From Gibbula magus (taxonomy: Eukaryota; Mollusca; Gastropoda; Trochida; Trochidae): 64,000 bases of DNA. The notes beneath the pieces were generated by a model. The model was given only the letters and a program-made list of their open reading frames with translations, ran no database searches and was not told the origin of the DNA. Numbering within the stretch: position 1 is the stretch's first letter; each line of letters starts with the position of its first letter. Where the stretch lies: positions 31,809,375 through 31,873,374 of the forward strand of contig OW388296.1 in NCBI GenBank assembly GCA_936450465.1, in the 5' to 3' direction. The position numbers were made by a program, and so were the translations under genes. This document shows, piece by piece, positions 36,945-47,689 of this stretch.

Positions 36945-36989
36945 TGACACGACTCTGGCTGCAGGTTGTAGAAATCCTCCCAGTATTGA
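36945..36989 (+). repeat. 45-bp exact copy of TRIM exon 2 sequence inside intron 1
   Basis: TGACACGACTCTGGCTGCAG and the following 25 bases are identical to 39623-39667 in exon 2, while the flanks on both sides are unrelated. Confidence 0.95.
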
Positions 36990-37463
36990 TCTAATAGAAT
37001 TCCGCGTATCTCATGTAAGGAGACAACGCCATTGAGAATCGCGATAAGGAGTTTGATTGTGTTTTATCATACAGTGTCTCTTTTGCTGAGTCTAAACTGA
37101 AGTAAATGATGCTTAATTGTCTACAACTACTCACCAATAATACCTAATCGATTGATCTAAAATTGACTAAAATAGTTTTTTCTCTCATCGACTTTGTGAT
37201 TTCAAACCTGGCGATGATAAAACCAATGTCTGTCTCTGTTTCTGCTTTTGACATATGTGACAACAATGAAACCTTTCAAATAGTGTTTGAAGTGAAATGT
37301 TAAAATGTTTATTTCACTTGTTAAACAAAATACGTTTGATTATCTGATCCATTTTCTGGAATAACAATGTTTCGGTACATGCCAAACTTACTCCAAATTT
37401 AAGACTATGTTACAGATTGACAAATTTATTTCCTCAGATATTCCATGGAAGCACACACATATG

Positions 37464-37640
37464 TTAAAGGTGCTTTAGCACGTTTTGGCATATTATTATT
37501 TCTCAAGTTGTTCATGTATTATTAAACTTTATGCTGTATAAAGTTACGTTAGAGGGTAAAACATCTCATAACACGACTGCGATAATGCGTGTCCATAACA
37601 AACGACTAAGAACATTTGAAGAAAATAGTGAAAATGTTGT
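37464..37640. repeat. MITE-family segment related to 57991-58338
   Basis: Starts TTAAAGGTGCTTTAGCACGTTTT and includes GTTAGAGGGTAAAACAT, both also present at 57991 onward. A further relative lies near 61434-61560. The right end was not found. Confidence 0.5.
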
Positions 37641-38442
37641 GGAACTCTTTAGCTTGAGAGGTATATTGTAAGATCTCATGTGATTTTGAGAGTTCACACA
37701 GGAAGATGGTTGACCATTCCATCATTCTACCATATTTGAAATTCTACCCTTTGTGTGTTGGTATAGCTACAATAGCCAGATCACGTGTACTACCTTCGAG
37801 AATGTGAACACATTTACATGGCTACCCGAAGGGATATGGCCTCGCAAGACTTAAGCGAGACATATACAATTGTTTTAGATCTCTTTTTATTGATTCAGGA
37901 AGATTATTAAGCCATTGGTAACACAATTTTACCTTTTAGTGAGATCACTTTATTTCAGTAAGGACCGCTTGCTACAGCGACATAACGCCAATCTTATTGA
38001 TACAGTTGAAACAGTAAGGCATTACATAAGACTTTATTGTAATGGACTCTGTTTATATTTTAATAACAGAGGCATAGAATAAGTAAGTGTACAACCTATT
38101 AATGTTTGTCTACGTTTTGATTTTGATGAGGCATGCGCAAGAGTATTTTCATCTGATACTTTCAGTAACCCATTTAGGGACGATTTTGTCAAATGATATG
38201 CAATGCTTTAAATCTTTTGATAAAAATGCTAAATTTCTGTACATAGTGATATGTTACCTTTAAAATATATGTATATGTATAACGTCTTAACAACCTTCAA
38301 TATAATATTTTACGGACGCTTCATCCAATAACCTTTATGGAAACATTACAGTTATTGAATAAATCAAACAATATTGTACAAATATTTGTGTACTCAACTG
38401 ATATTTATAGATTCTTTATGTATACATTCTATATTCTTCCAG

Positions 38443-40082
38443 GTCCCGTTGATCACAGTTGCTTCACCTGTCGGCAAGTTAGGAAGACAACACAGGCCAA
38501 ATCAGTTTGTGAAGATTGCGACATCTTGTTCTGTGAAGTCTGTGCTAAAATGCATGTTGCAGCTCCAAATGGAAGAGATCACATCATTTCACCTCTTGGC
38601 GCGGGATCAAATCCACAACTCAAGAAACGCAAAGTCATGTGTAAGGAGCACAACTGTTTGGTTGAATTTTGTTGCAAAGATTGTCAGAAAGCTGTTTGTA
38701 ACAAATGTTGTATCGTCTACCACAGGAAATGTCACTCTGTTGTCGCCCTCGACTCAATGATACCTGAAATGACACAAGTACTTGAAGAAAATTATGAGCG
38801 TATCAATTCTCGAAAGCAGCAGATAGGAAATACTTTGAAGAGAATGAGATCAGAAGTGGAGGAAATAACAGAACACAACTCTTCTCTGCAGCAAGAGATC
38901 AGAAGAGTCAGTCAGCAAGCCGTGGATCTGATCAGAAGAAAGGAGAAGAAACTCCTGGATGAACTGGATGTGATCACTGAGAAGCAGACTGGAGAACTGA
39001 GAGGTCAGATAAAATCTGGAGAAATTGACCTACAAACATATCAACAGTACACCGAGTTCATCAAGCAAGTCCTGCAGTCTGACAGCCCCACGGATTTGTA
39101 TGAAACGTACATGATGTGTCAGTCAGGGGAAATAACTGCTGAAATACAGAGACAAGACAAACAAGGAGACAGAACGAAGAAAGTTGAGTTTGAGAATCAG
39201 CTGGATGTGGATCAAATTGACAAAACTTTACAACTTGGTCATTTGCAGTTTATAGAAGACAAGTCCAATCTCCAGGATACACTTAAACTTCTGTCTACAG
39301 TCAGTACTAAATCACAGAATGATAAAAGTGTATCAGATCCCCATGACATTGAAGTTTTGAATATTGCTGGCACATATACACTGGTTGTTACCGACTTCAA
39401 CAATTCAAGTGTCAAGTCCTGTTACACAAAACGCGGCACACATCACTGCACATCTCTCAAACTTGATAAGCATCCCCATACATTAACAAAGATTAGCCAG
39501 GACAGACTAGCTGTATCACCCTGGTCACACAACAGTATTGACCTTATCAAGCTGACTCCTGACCCAGTCCGTGTTTCCTCAATCAGAACAAAGAAGGAGT
39601 ACAGCTGTCTGACTGCTCTCAGTGACACGACTCTGGCTGCAGGTTGTAGAAATCCTCCCAGTATTGACGTCCTAGATCAGTCAGGGAGAGTCCTGAGATC
39701 TGTGATCACACCCAGCACTGGTCAGCAGCTGATACAGGAACCATGGTACATGTGTACAACACGTCAGAGTCACATTGTAGTGGTAGATATAGTGTCAGGT
39801 TCTGTCCACTGTGTAACACAGCAGGGGGAGGTTCTGTACACACACACGCTGATAGGAGGGTATGGAGCACGTTGTGGTGTAACAACTACAGACACTGGTT
39901 CTGTTATCGTGGCTGATGACAACGGCGACAAGATCATCCAGCTGACTGAGACAGGGGAGTATGTGAGAGATCTGCTGACTAGACAAGATGAGATTGATAG
40001 TCCACAGGGAATACGTGTACACGGGAACAAACTGTATGTTACAGAAGAAAACAGTGAACATGTCAAGATATTTCAGTTGTGA
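38443..40082 (+). CDS. TRIM-type E3 ubiquitin ligase, exon 2 (B-boxes, coiled coil, propeller-like C-terminus)
   Basis: Continues the RING exon; spliced length is 644 residues. B-box 1 uses C105, C108, C121, C124, C129, C132, H136 and H145. B-box 2 uses C165, H168, C176, C179, C184, C187, H192 and H196. A coiled coil spans about 207-290 (QQEIRRVSQQ, LIRRKEKKLLDELD) and should mediate the antiparallel dimer seen in TRIM proteins. From about 400 to 644 repeated strands such as TLAAGCRNPPSIDVLDQSGR, SVIVADDNGDKIIQL and GIRVHGNKLYVTEENSEHVK fit an NHL-type or related six-bladed beta-propeller, as in TRIM2/3/56/71-like proteins; this domain likely selects the substrate. The whole region is one exon with no frameshift, so the gene looks intact. 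The target and pathway cannot be told from sequence; innate immune roles are common for the family. Confidence 0.92.
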
Positions 40083-40599
40083 GTTTGAATTGACACAGTT
40101 TAGTTATAGACGTATTCAGACAGTAAATTGATATTCATTAAATGTACTCACAAACCATAATAATTATCAAACTTGTAAATATTTCTCTGATCATAACATT
40201 CTTCCGTTACCAACGTCCAAGAGTTAGTATGATATCTACGATAATGTCATAATTACTTTATTATCCACAGATTAAGAATTTCACACTTACAGACATTTGA
40301 ATATTAATCGTCGTGGTACATGGTGTATCCTGTCATAATTACAAATAATGATTTATTGAAGTCAATCTTCGATATCTCAAACAAGGACACGGTCACTGGT
40401 GTATGACAGGAGCTGTAGTAAGGCTTAGGCCTCGATGTGGCCCAATTTCAAACAACATACATAATTTATACACAAATGTCACTGTTATGAATGCAAATGT
40501 CAAATTCAATATAAGCAAATATCTGTTATTAACATAATTAAGTATATAGTTCAAATTTTTAATCACTGCCACATTCTGATAAGAAAGGAGGCAAATGTG
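40083..40599. other. downstream of the TRIM gene
   Basis: Presumed 3' UTR and intergenic sequence. I see no canonical AATAAA in the first 500 bases. Confidence 0.35.
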
Positions 40600-42215
40600 T
40601 TGTGATTCACCCCACACGTCAGTTGACACGATGTGCACGGACTGCACGCTTTCCACGTGCTACCCGGGAACTCTCTTCTGTTGTAAAAACAAATAAATTT
40701 AAAAAGTCAGATCACAGTTTACATGTACATGTACTTATAGAATAGATCCGTTATGTCATATTCAGAATGTTATGAGGTAAATAAGTTAAATGGATATTGT
40801 TTAGTTTTAAATGGTTTCTGTGTCATAGGTCTATTTATGTATTGTTGTTGACTTGTGTAAGTATTGATATGCTTTTATTCAGGTAAAGAGGCCACCGGCC
40901 CATTATACATGTACAGAGCATGATAAATTCAGTTGTAATACAAGAGCGCTGTATTATACATTTACAGGTTAAATTGAGAACATTTGATGTCGGATATTAT
41001 ACAACAGGTATCCCTTTAAAAAAGGAATTACGTTTCTTTGCAGCAAGAAATGTATATTTTGCCAAATTTATACACTGATTGCGAGACGTGGAACAAAATA
41101 GCAAAGCTAATTTCTCCGGAGTTGGAAAAGAATGATGATATCGAGGTAACAAATTGACACGCAGGTCACGATAATATGGGCACACGAGGCAAAAATGAAA
41201 CTCATCTTCAATACTAGTTCTTATGCAAAGGGGACAAAAACGTTCATGTCTTGGTATGCCATAGTATCTACCCGTTTCAATAAGAAGACTACTTGTGTAA
41301 GTTGTAAGTATCATAATGTTATGACAAATACTTCAACTTGATTAATCTAACTTGGTAGCTTGTTAAGATAGTCCTGCATTTCGTTGTCACGTGGTATTGC
41401 AACTAACCAATAAACTTGCCGCTGGGGTTTATAACACATGTAGGACATATCAAAATTTATGTAATGACTTATTTCCCCACATATCGATAATAACGATAAT
41501 AACGGTAAATGTGATAACTCAAGTCCCAGTAATCACATGTTTTCAACTGATGTAGTTATCACCTCGTTGATCTGTTCTTCCGTCTGTCCTTTCGTCTGCC
41601 TTGACCTTATATCAAAAACTTTATTGGATTTGATAACAGGAAAAGATGTTGGGAAGTAAATATAATATTTATGATATGAAAAATATAAGGGTGAAGACAC
41701 TTGACTTGAAAGGTGATGAAAACCATGTCATTTTACTAAGTCTTGTTTTGGAAAAGTCTTATAGAATAAACTGAAGATGGCAAATTAACCTCTTTGTAAA
41801 ATATTTTAACTGACATTCATTGAAATTTGTAAACGATATCATGTAATTTAACCACAGGAATACATTGCACATTGTAGTTTGGGTGTAGGAACTCAAATAA
41901 ATATGTTTGTAAATATGTGAAAGTAAATATTTTAATAAAATGTACATCATTGAAAATAAACACATTTTTCATTTCCTTTAGATTCTTTTTTTTGTTAATG
42001 TTCCTTCGAAAACAATTGATTATTTGATTAATAAAACACTTGACTTGAAACAATAAGTTGCTGCTAAGTTAAGTTTAGTTTACATCTAAATACATATAAA
42101 ATACAAACTAATGATACCATTTATCTAATAATCTTCAGAAGAATTAGTTTGATAACATAGTATTTCCATACTGGTTTTTCTTCAATGACATCTCCTCGTT
42201 GTATACAAAGGTAAC
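40600..42215 (+). repeat. diverged 1.6 kb duplicated segment, copy 2
   Basis: Partner of 17590-19290. It is interrupted at 40863-41290 by a LINE fragment that copy 1 lacks. Shared landmarks include CGTCAGTTGACACGATGTGC, GTGCTACCCGGGAACTCTCTTC, AGTTTGGGTG and GAATTAGTTTGATAACATAGTA. Confidence 0.75.
40863..41290 (-). mobile_element. LINE insertion, 5'-truncated, with 12-bp target duplications (copy D)
   Basis: ACTTGTGTAAGT is present at 40851-40862 and again at 41291-41302. Between them, on the - strand, lies the last part of a LINE reverse transcriptase: SLLIETGRYYGIPRHERFCPLC, a FHFCLVCPYYRDLR knuckle and a stop at 40997. The 3' end is GGGCCGGTGGCCTCTTTACC, then TGAATAAAAGCATATCAAT. There is no poly(A). 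It belongs with copies A and B by coding similarity and 3' end. The paralogous site in copy 1 of the host repeat (about 17848-17856) has no insertion. Confidence 0.92.
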
Positions 42216-42249
42216 AATCCTCGTGTTCAAGTATACTGTGCTAAATGGG

Positions 42250-42420
42250 AAGTGTAGCCGTTGGAGGTGAGTGAGTGAGGTGAGTTGGAGTTTAACGCCA
42301 CTTTCAAGAGTATTTCACTTATATCGCGACTGTTAGTATTATTGCAGGGAGAAAGCCCACAAAACCATGTGGCTATGTATTGCGGTGAACATTGCTAGCA
42401 ACGGCTGGATCCAGCGAACC
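42250..42420 (+). repeat. SINE-like repeat related to 23260-23500
   Basis: Begins GGTGAGTGAGTGAGGTGAGT, then GAGTTTAACGCCACTTTCAAGAG, CACTTATATCGCGACTG and GCAGGGAGAAAGCCCACA. From memory this is a common molluscan repeat. The remaining 120 bases up to about 42540 are not clearly part of it. Confidence 0.7.
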
Positions 42421-43219
42421 ATGGGTGGTACTGCACTGAAATTCAGTAAAGCATTGCACCCAAACCTTACTGCGTGAAGAACAGTTCTGTACTGCAGACA
42501 ACGTTTAAGTAATGATTCCATAAACAGCTCGATCTCCTGTCAGATAAGTTTGCAAGTTATCAGGTTGACAAGAGTTACCTCCCATGGTAAAGTGATATGG
42601 CTGTTAACAACCCATATTATGATGTAGGTCAAGATATGTACATGCATAGTTCATTAACAGAAATAAACAGTGACCTTTGGTTTAATTTGAGTTTTTGACG
42701 ACAATTTAATCAATTAATTTGACTTTGTTCATATAATTTAAATGTTTTTGGATCTTATTATTTAAATTCAATCAAGTGTTTCAGGTAAATATTTCCTCCT
42801 ATAATTCAATTATTATTTATATTGTTTACAAAATGTTTTCATTAAGGCGATAAAGAAAGCTTCTTTTTTTAATTTGATAAAATATGTACTCTACACGTGC
42901 ATTAGAAAACCATATTCAGATACCATGATGCATTGTCAATGAGCTTAAGTACATAATTCTGGGGACATATTCCTAGTTTGATATAAAAGTTCTTCATAAC
43001 ACTGAAATAACTAATCATAACCATGATACGTTTTCGTAAAATACTGACTGTTATCATTTTAGATGATAGTCAACTTAATATATTGACGATGTAAAGTTAA
43101 AAGTAGTGATGGATGCACTTTAACGCATGTTTCATTAGAAAATGAAATATTGATCAATATGCCTACATGGTTGAACAGACGTGAACTGTTTGATAAGTAT
43201 TGAACACGTTGGTAATATA
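42421..43219. other. intergenic, nothing recognised
   Basis: One reverse AAGGGARGTAACTCTT-type motif at 42568-42585. No supported gene. Confidence 0.35.
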
Positions 43220-43609
43220 GGGCGGACTTGATTTGCCACTCACTTGATTCAGACAGGCGTGAAATATCACCCGCCGGGGTAACAGGGTTGACCCGGTTTC
43301 AAATGAGCGAGCTATCGTGGGCGATAATCATACTTACCAAAATATCGTATGTATTTCCATCTAAACAGTTTCAATAATGAAGCAGATATTTTCAGCAGAA
43401 GTAATTTATTGATTTTCGTTATGGAGATATCGCTTTCATTGTCACAAATACTTTAGAAAAGAAAAGTCCGATAGTTAGTTGCAGTGTTGGATACTTTTGC
43501 TATGATGATTCCAACAACAATAACCCGAATCAACTTGATTTGTTTCGTCAGCTCGGATCACCCGGGTAGACCGTTTACGTTTACGGAATAGTGCAAATCA
43601 AGTCCACCC
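43220..43609. mobile_element. MITE with TIR GGGYGGACTTGATTTGC
   Basis: GGGCGGACTTGATTTGC at 43220 matches the reverse complement of GCAAATCAAGTCCACCC at 43593-43609 with one mismatch. ATA flanks both ends (43217-43219 and 43610-43612), a possible 3-bp target duplication. The interior has no coding frame. Confidence 0.75.
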
Positions 43610-45190
43610 ATAGAGAAGACAAGCTTGGTTAAGGTGTTTTCATAAAAAATGCACGTGTATGACTGAGAGTTGGAGGATGTCGATCAAGGCGTCTAAATAA
43701 GTTTGCAGAATGTCTACGTTTAATTCGCCCATTTCAGACCACTCAATATCACGAAAAGTGTATGCATTTGCCTGTTTTATTTCATGTCGTTACGCCGTGG
43801 CTTATTGCAGATATCTGTCAGGTGACGAGTTGGTGACCTGGGACGTGCTATTATCAGCAATACAAACCCTGTACATTATGTCAAGTCACCCACACAAGGT
43901 CACTGACCCTACCAATCTGCTCGACTTAAGGCTCTATACAGGGCAAGACGTAACAGCACTGTGACGAGTTAGCGATCAGCTTATTTCAAGGCAGATAAAT
44001 AGTTTGTCTTTATTTGCTCCAAGACTGGTTACTACTTGGGTACAGTTATTTATATGATAACGGTTTTAATGCATCTTTACATTTACAAATGAAGTCAGCA
44101 ACAAGGAACATGGTTTAACATGTATACCAGAACATTCTGGAAAACTGTACATTCTGGAAAACTGTACATTCTGGAAAACTATACATTCTGGAAAACTATA
44201 AACTGCTGGGCAGAAATGAAATCATAACATCATCATTTACCCCAACATTTACAAAGCAATCACACATATATCTGCTAAACAATATCGCGACATACACATA
44301 TATGTGGCATAACGATTGATATGAAACCCCTTCACGAAGTACCTCATGGTAATGGTATAGGCATTCTTATAATAAATGTTATTAAAATATGTGGATTAAA
44401 TATTTTCCATTGCTTAAATTTGAATTGAGCAAGTCCGCCAGAAGAATACAAGTTAGAAAAAGCAACAAGTTGTATAAAAAAGTGTACACATGAACATGGA
44501 AGGCATGGTAATAAATATGGAATTGTATGCTTAAGATTTCATATTCATGTGTTGGTAATTGTCCTCACGTGTTACAGCCGCTTATAGTCTGTCAACCTCA
44601 CTTTTGGTACTCCCATTTTTTTCTAAATATCTTATTTAGTTTTCATATCTGTCTTAAATTCACAATGTGTATCGTAGTTATTTAACTTTAGGTAACAGGA
44701 CACTATTTTAACATTAATTTCATAATTTAAATAAAAAGTTCTACTATTATTATATTTTCGTGTTTGTTTTGTCATCACAGAGGCGGGAGTAGGATCAGTT
44801 GGGGGAATGTCTAGCAGGTCGCATAAGCTTGTGATTCACGTGCATGACCTGAGGTATGTTTTACTATGTGTGAAGATTTGGGGAATATCGCAAAAGTATT
44901 ATGCTCGAGATGAATTGCTCTTTAGACGTATAAACCTAGCTCAGGATATCTCTTTACACTTTGAGGTAACTGCATTTCTTGTAATAACCTTTGATCAGGT
45001 TTCAACACGAATTTTAAGGTTTTACTACGACTAGAGGTTTTACCAACCGTCGAAAGTTAACCTCATAGCAGGTTAATTTTCAACATTTAGTAAGACCTGA
45101 AGTTTTACAATCTAATTGTAAGACCTAACTCCAAATAACCTCAATCTCCTGTTCAGTTAGGTACTCAAAAATTTCCAAGTTTAAAATTTG
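43610..45190. other. intergenic with a small 17-bp tandem repeat
   Basis: Four units of CATTCTGGAAAACTRTA lie at 44133-44200 (period 17). The short frame at 43710-43964 shows no recognisable domain. Nothing else supported. Confidence 0.45.
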
Positions 45191-45194
45191 CATA

Positions 45195-45266
45195 GTTGAC
45201 AATGCGGGAATCGAACCCACAACCCTCCGATTTGTAGCCCAAGACTTGTCCCACTAGACCACAGAG
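45195..45266 (-). repeat. tRNA-like sequence, degraded
   Basis: On the - strand: TGGTCTAGTGGGACAAG resembles a D arm and GTGGGTTCGATTCCCGC is a good T arm. The acceptor stem does not pair, so it is a SINE head or a tRNA pseudogene, not a working tRNA. Confidence 0.65.
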
Positions 45267-45277
45267 GATTGGTGATC

Positions 45278-45280
45278 ATG

Positions 45281-45284
<4 letters not shown>
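45278..45284. repeat. target-site duplication ATGAGAT (left)
   Basis: The same seven bases occur at 47399-47405 at the other end of the LINE. Confidence 0.8.
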
Positions 45285-45320
<36 letters not shown>

Positions 45321-45586
45321 TTTTATTCCATTTCAAGCATGATGTACAGTTTATAGCAAGGTTAACATGTGTTGGCAGTCAAATGTAAATAAAAATACAC
45401 ATAGCTGTGAAAAGAAGGAATGGTATAGTCATGTGGTTTCAATTTGCACATAGGAGAAGTAACTAGTAATTATTTGGTGATGATCAATAGGAAAATTGAC
45501 ATATTCGGGTATTTTATGAGTGCTTCATTTCAATATTAAGAGTAATTTCTAGATTTTGCCATTTCTTAGTGAAATTCTGATATCTA

Positions 45587-46642
45587 CTATTTTTTATTGC
45601 AATAAATCTTTCTATATTGCATACATCCTTTAGCAATGTAAGAAATCCTGCATAAGATATATCTTGCTGTTTTAAACTTGATGTATAAATAAATCTTTCT
45701 GGCGAGAAGTAAAATATGATTTATAGCTTGGTTATGAGAGAATACTCCAAACATTACAATGAATTTGGAAAGAGTTAAATTAGATTGGAGGTTGTCATTT
45801 AGAAATTTCTCAATTTTTTCCCAAAAATTCTTAGCAAATTGGCATTCAAAATAAACATGTGATATATCTTCTGGAGCATTTTTACAAAAAGTACATGTAT
45901 TATCATCAACTAACTTCATTCTTAATAATTCTTTCTTTGTATACACGATTCTGTTAATAAATCTGTATTGAAAGTCTAAAAGCTTACAGTCCTTTGTACA
46001 GTTCCTATAGTAACTAAACACATCTTTCCAGTCAATTTCATGCAGAAATACCTTGTTCCAATATCCCAATGACTTGGGTGCAGTATCATTCTTAATTAGT
46101 TCATCATAACATGTCCTTGAACTTTCAGCATTAATAAACATGTATCTGTAAATGTTTGTGGCCTGAGGCATGTTACATGTTAGTGTTGTATGTCTTATTT
46201 GATATCTCCAGTTTTTTGGAATATTGTTTATCAACCGCTGATAGTCTAAGAAGGTTCCTTTTATTTTGTATTTTTGTTTGAAATTTTCAAAACTTAGGAA
46301 GCCATTTTCGTCACATATATCTTTGATACTATGAACTCCTGAGTTAAACCAGTTTTTAATAATGTATGATGATTTAAACAAATGGTTAAACCATAATGGT
46401 TGAGTAATGATTTGGTCTACATTATTTTCATCAATGGTAATTTTCTTGTAGAATATTCTCAAAGCCGATAAAGCATCTTTCCAAAAAGGATTATCTTGAT
46501 CAGATAAACAATCGACCCCGTTACAGCCTAGTTTGAGGAAATGTTTTAAAGTAAAAATGTTTGAAGTTTGTTCAAGTTTCTTATACTTTCTTTTCAATGA
46601 GTATATCTTTAGAGCATTAATAAAACATTCTATATCTATCAT
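45587..46642 (-). pseudogene. LINE ORF2 C-terminal half
   Basis: 351 codons starting MIDIECFINALKIYSLKRKY, the region after the reverse-transcriptase thumb in L1/Tx1-type ORF2 proteins. Near the end lies a zf-RVT type knuckle (CTFCKNAPEDISHVYFECQFAKNFW). It is separated from the catalytic half at 46685-47398 by frame changes at about 46640-46690, so the polyprotein is broken. Confidence 0.88.
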
Positions 46643-46684
46643 TCTTAGGCCTCCTCTTGATAACTTTTGCTTATAGTTGATCTC

Positions 46685-47398
46685 TTAATTTTTGTCATTT
46701 TTGTTTTTCCATAAAAATCTGTAGATTATTTTATTAAGTTCTTTAATGAATGTTTTAGGTGGATTAGGTAAAGCAAAGAAGATATGTACTAAGGTTGATA
46801 TTGCCAAGGATTTAATTACTGTGATTTTTCCAATAAGTGTTAAATTTATTCTGTGCCAACTGGCGAGTAGTCTATTGATATGTTCTAGGCGTTTTCTGGT
46901 GTTGATCACCCACAAATCATTTAATGTAGCATTCAGTGTGATTCCTAAAATTTCAAAGTCCCCCCTGTGCCAGTCAAGTTTAAGGTCACTGACTAATGTT
47001 ACCTTACTCTCAGACATAGAGCCTATCCAAACAGCTTTGGTTTTTTCTATGTTCATTTTAAGTCCTGAAATTTGGTAAAATATGCGAAGAGTTTCCATTG
47101 CTGCATTCAGGCTTTTTTCAGATCCATCTAAATAAAGTTGAGTATCATCAGCATACTGTCCTAGTTTATGTTCCTTATCATTAAGTGTTATGCCTTTTAT
47201 TTCCGGATTTGTCCTTATCATTATACCTAATATTTCAACTGCAAGTATGAATAAGTAGGGTGAAATTGGGTTTCCTTGTCTACATCCCCTTTCAAGTACA
47301 AAAAAAGATGAAAGATGTCCATTTTGAATTACTGATGCTGTTGTATTTGAGGTTAAAAGTTCTACCCATTTGATAATCTTAGGTCCAAAACCAAACAA
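46685..47398 (-). pseudogene. LINE ORF2 reverse-transcriptase catalytic segment
   Basis: 237 codons. Visible motifs in order: ERGCRQGNPISPYLFILAVE (motif 4), GQYADDTQLYLDGS with the catalytic YADD (motif 5), and GLKMNIEKTKAVWIGS (motif 6). The N-terminal endonuclease and earlier motifs are absent because the insertion is 5'-truncated at a TTG that only looks like a start. The reading frame stops shortly before the C-terminal half. Confidence 0.9.
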
Positions 47399-47559
47399 AT
47401 GAGATGGTTGTTTGTTGGTATCTATTCTGCTCCGCTCACAATATTGGGATATTTTATGTGCGCCTCAAACTTGGATCACGAAGGCTTGAAACACTAACAG
47501 GATTGTTTTCATTAATGTATTTAAAACGCATGGCGGTATATACGTCAAAGAAAACACTT

Positions 47560-47689
47560 GGGCCGGGTTTTGGTAGACATTTCAAACACCCTCGGGTGGC
47601 GAAATGAAAAGTAAAACCTCGCAAGCTCGGTTTTACTTTTCATTTCTAGCCACCCTCAGGTGTTTGAAATGTCTACCAAAACCCGACCC
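47560..47689. mobile_element. hairpin element, about 60-bp arms
   Basis: Left arm 47560-47618 and right arm 47629-47689 are nearly exact reverse complements, differing by a few bases around CCCTCGGGTGGC. The loop is TCGCAAGCTC. Confidence 0.9.

Larger units (their letters stand above)
32044..38442 (+). other. TRIM gene intron 1
   Basis: Bounded by GTAAGG at the donor and TTCTTCCAG at the acceptor. It contains the 24-bp minisatellite, the LTR element inserted in it, a 45-bp copy of exon 2 sequence (36945-36989) and a MITE-like segment near 37464. Confidence 0.85.
45285..47398 (-). mobile_element. L1/Tx1-like LINE, 5'-truncated, with poly(A) tail
   Basis: A 31-base poly(T) at 45285-45315 on the + strand is the poly(A) tail of a LINE read on the - strand. 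The element is cut short at 47398 inside the reverse transcriptase, and ATGAGAT flanks both ends. This is the usual product of target-primed reverse transcription that stopped early. Coding remnants are described separately. The long pure tail and clear target duplication suggest a fairly recent insertion. Confidence 0.92.

Noticed and set aside
38337..38442. Upstream extension of the large TRIM exon to an ATG at 38337
   Set aside because: The sequence from TTCTTCCAG back is intronic; splicing from the RING exon fits in phase and gives a complete TRIM order.
43710..43964. 84-residue frame on the + strand
   Set aside because: Ordinary-looking protein but no family resemblance and no supporting signals; it could still be an exon but cannot be supported.
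45195..45266. Possible tRNA gene on the - strand
   Set aside because: The acceptor stem does not pair and the anticodon arm is irregular.
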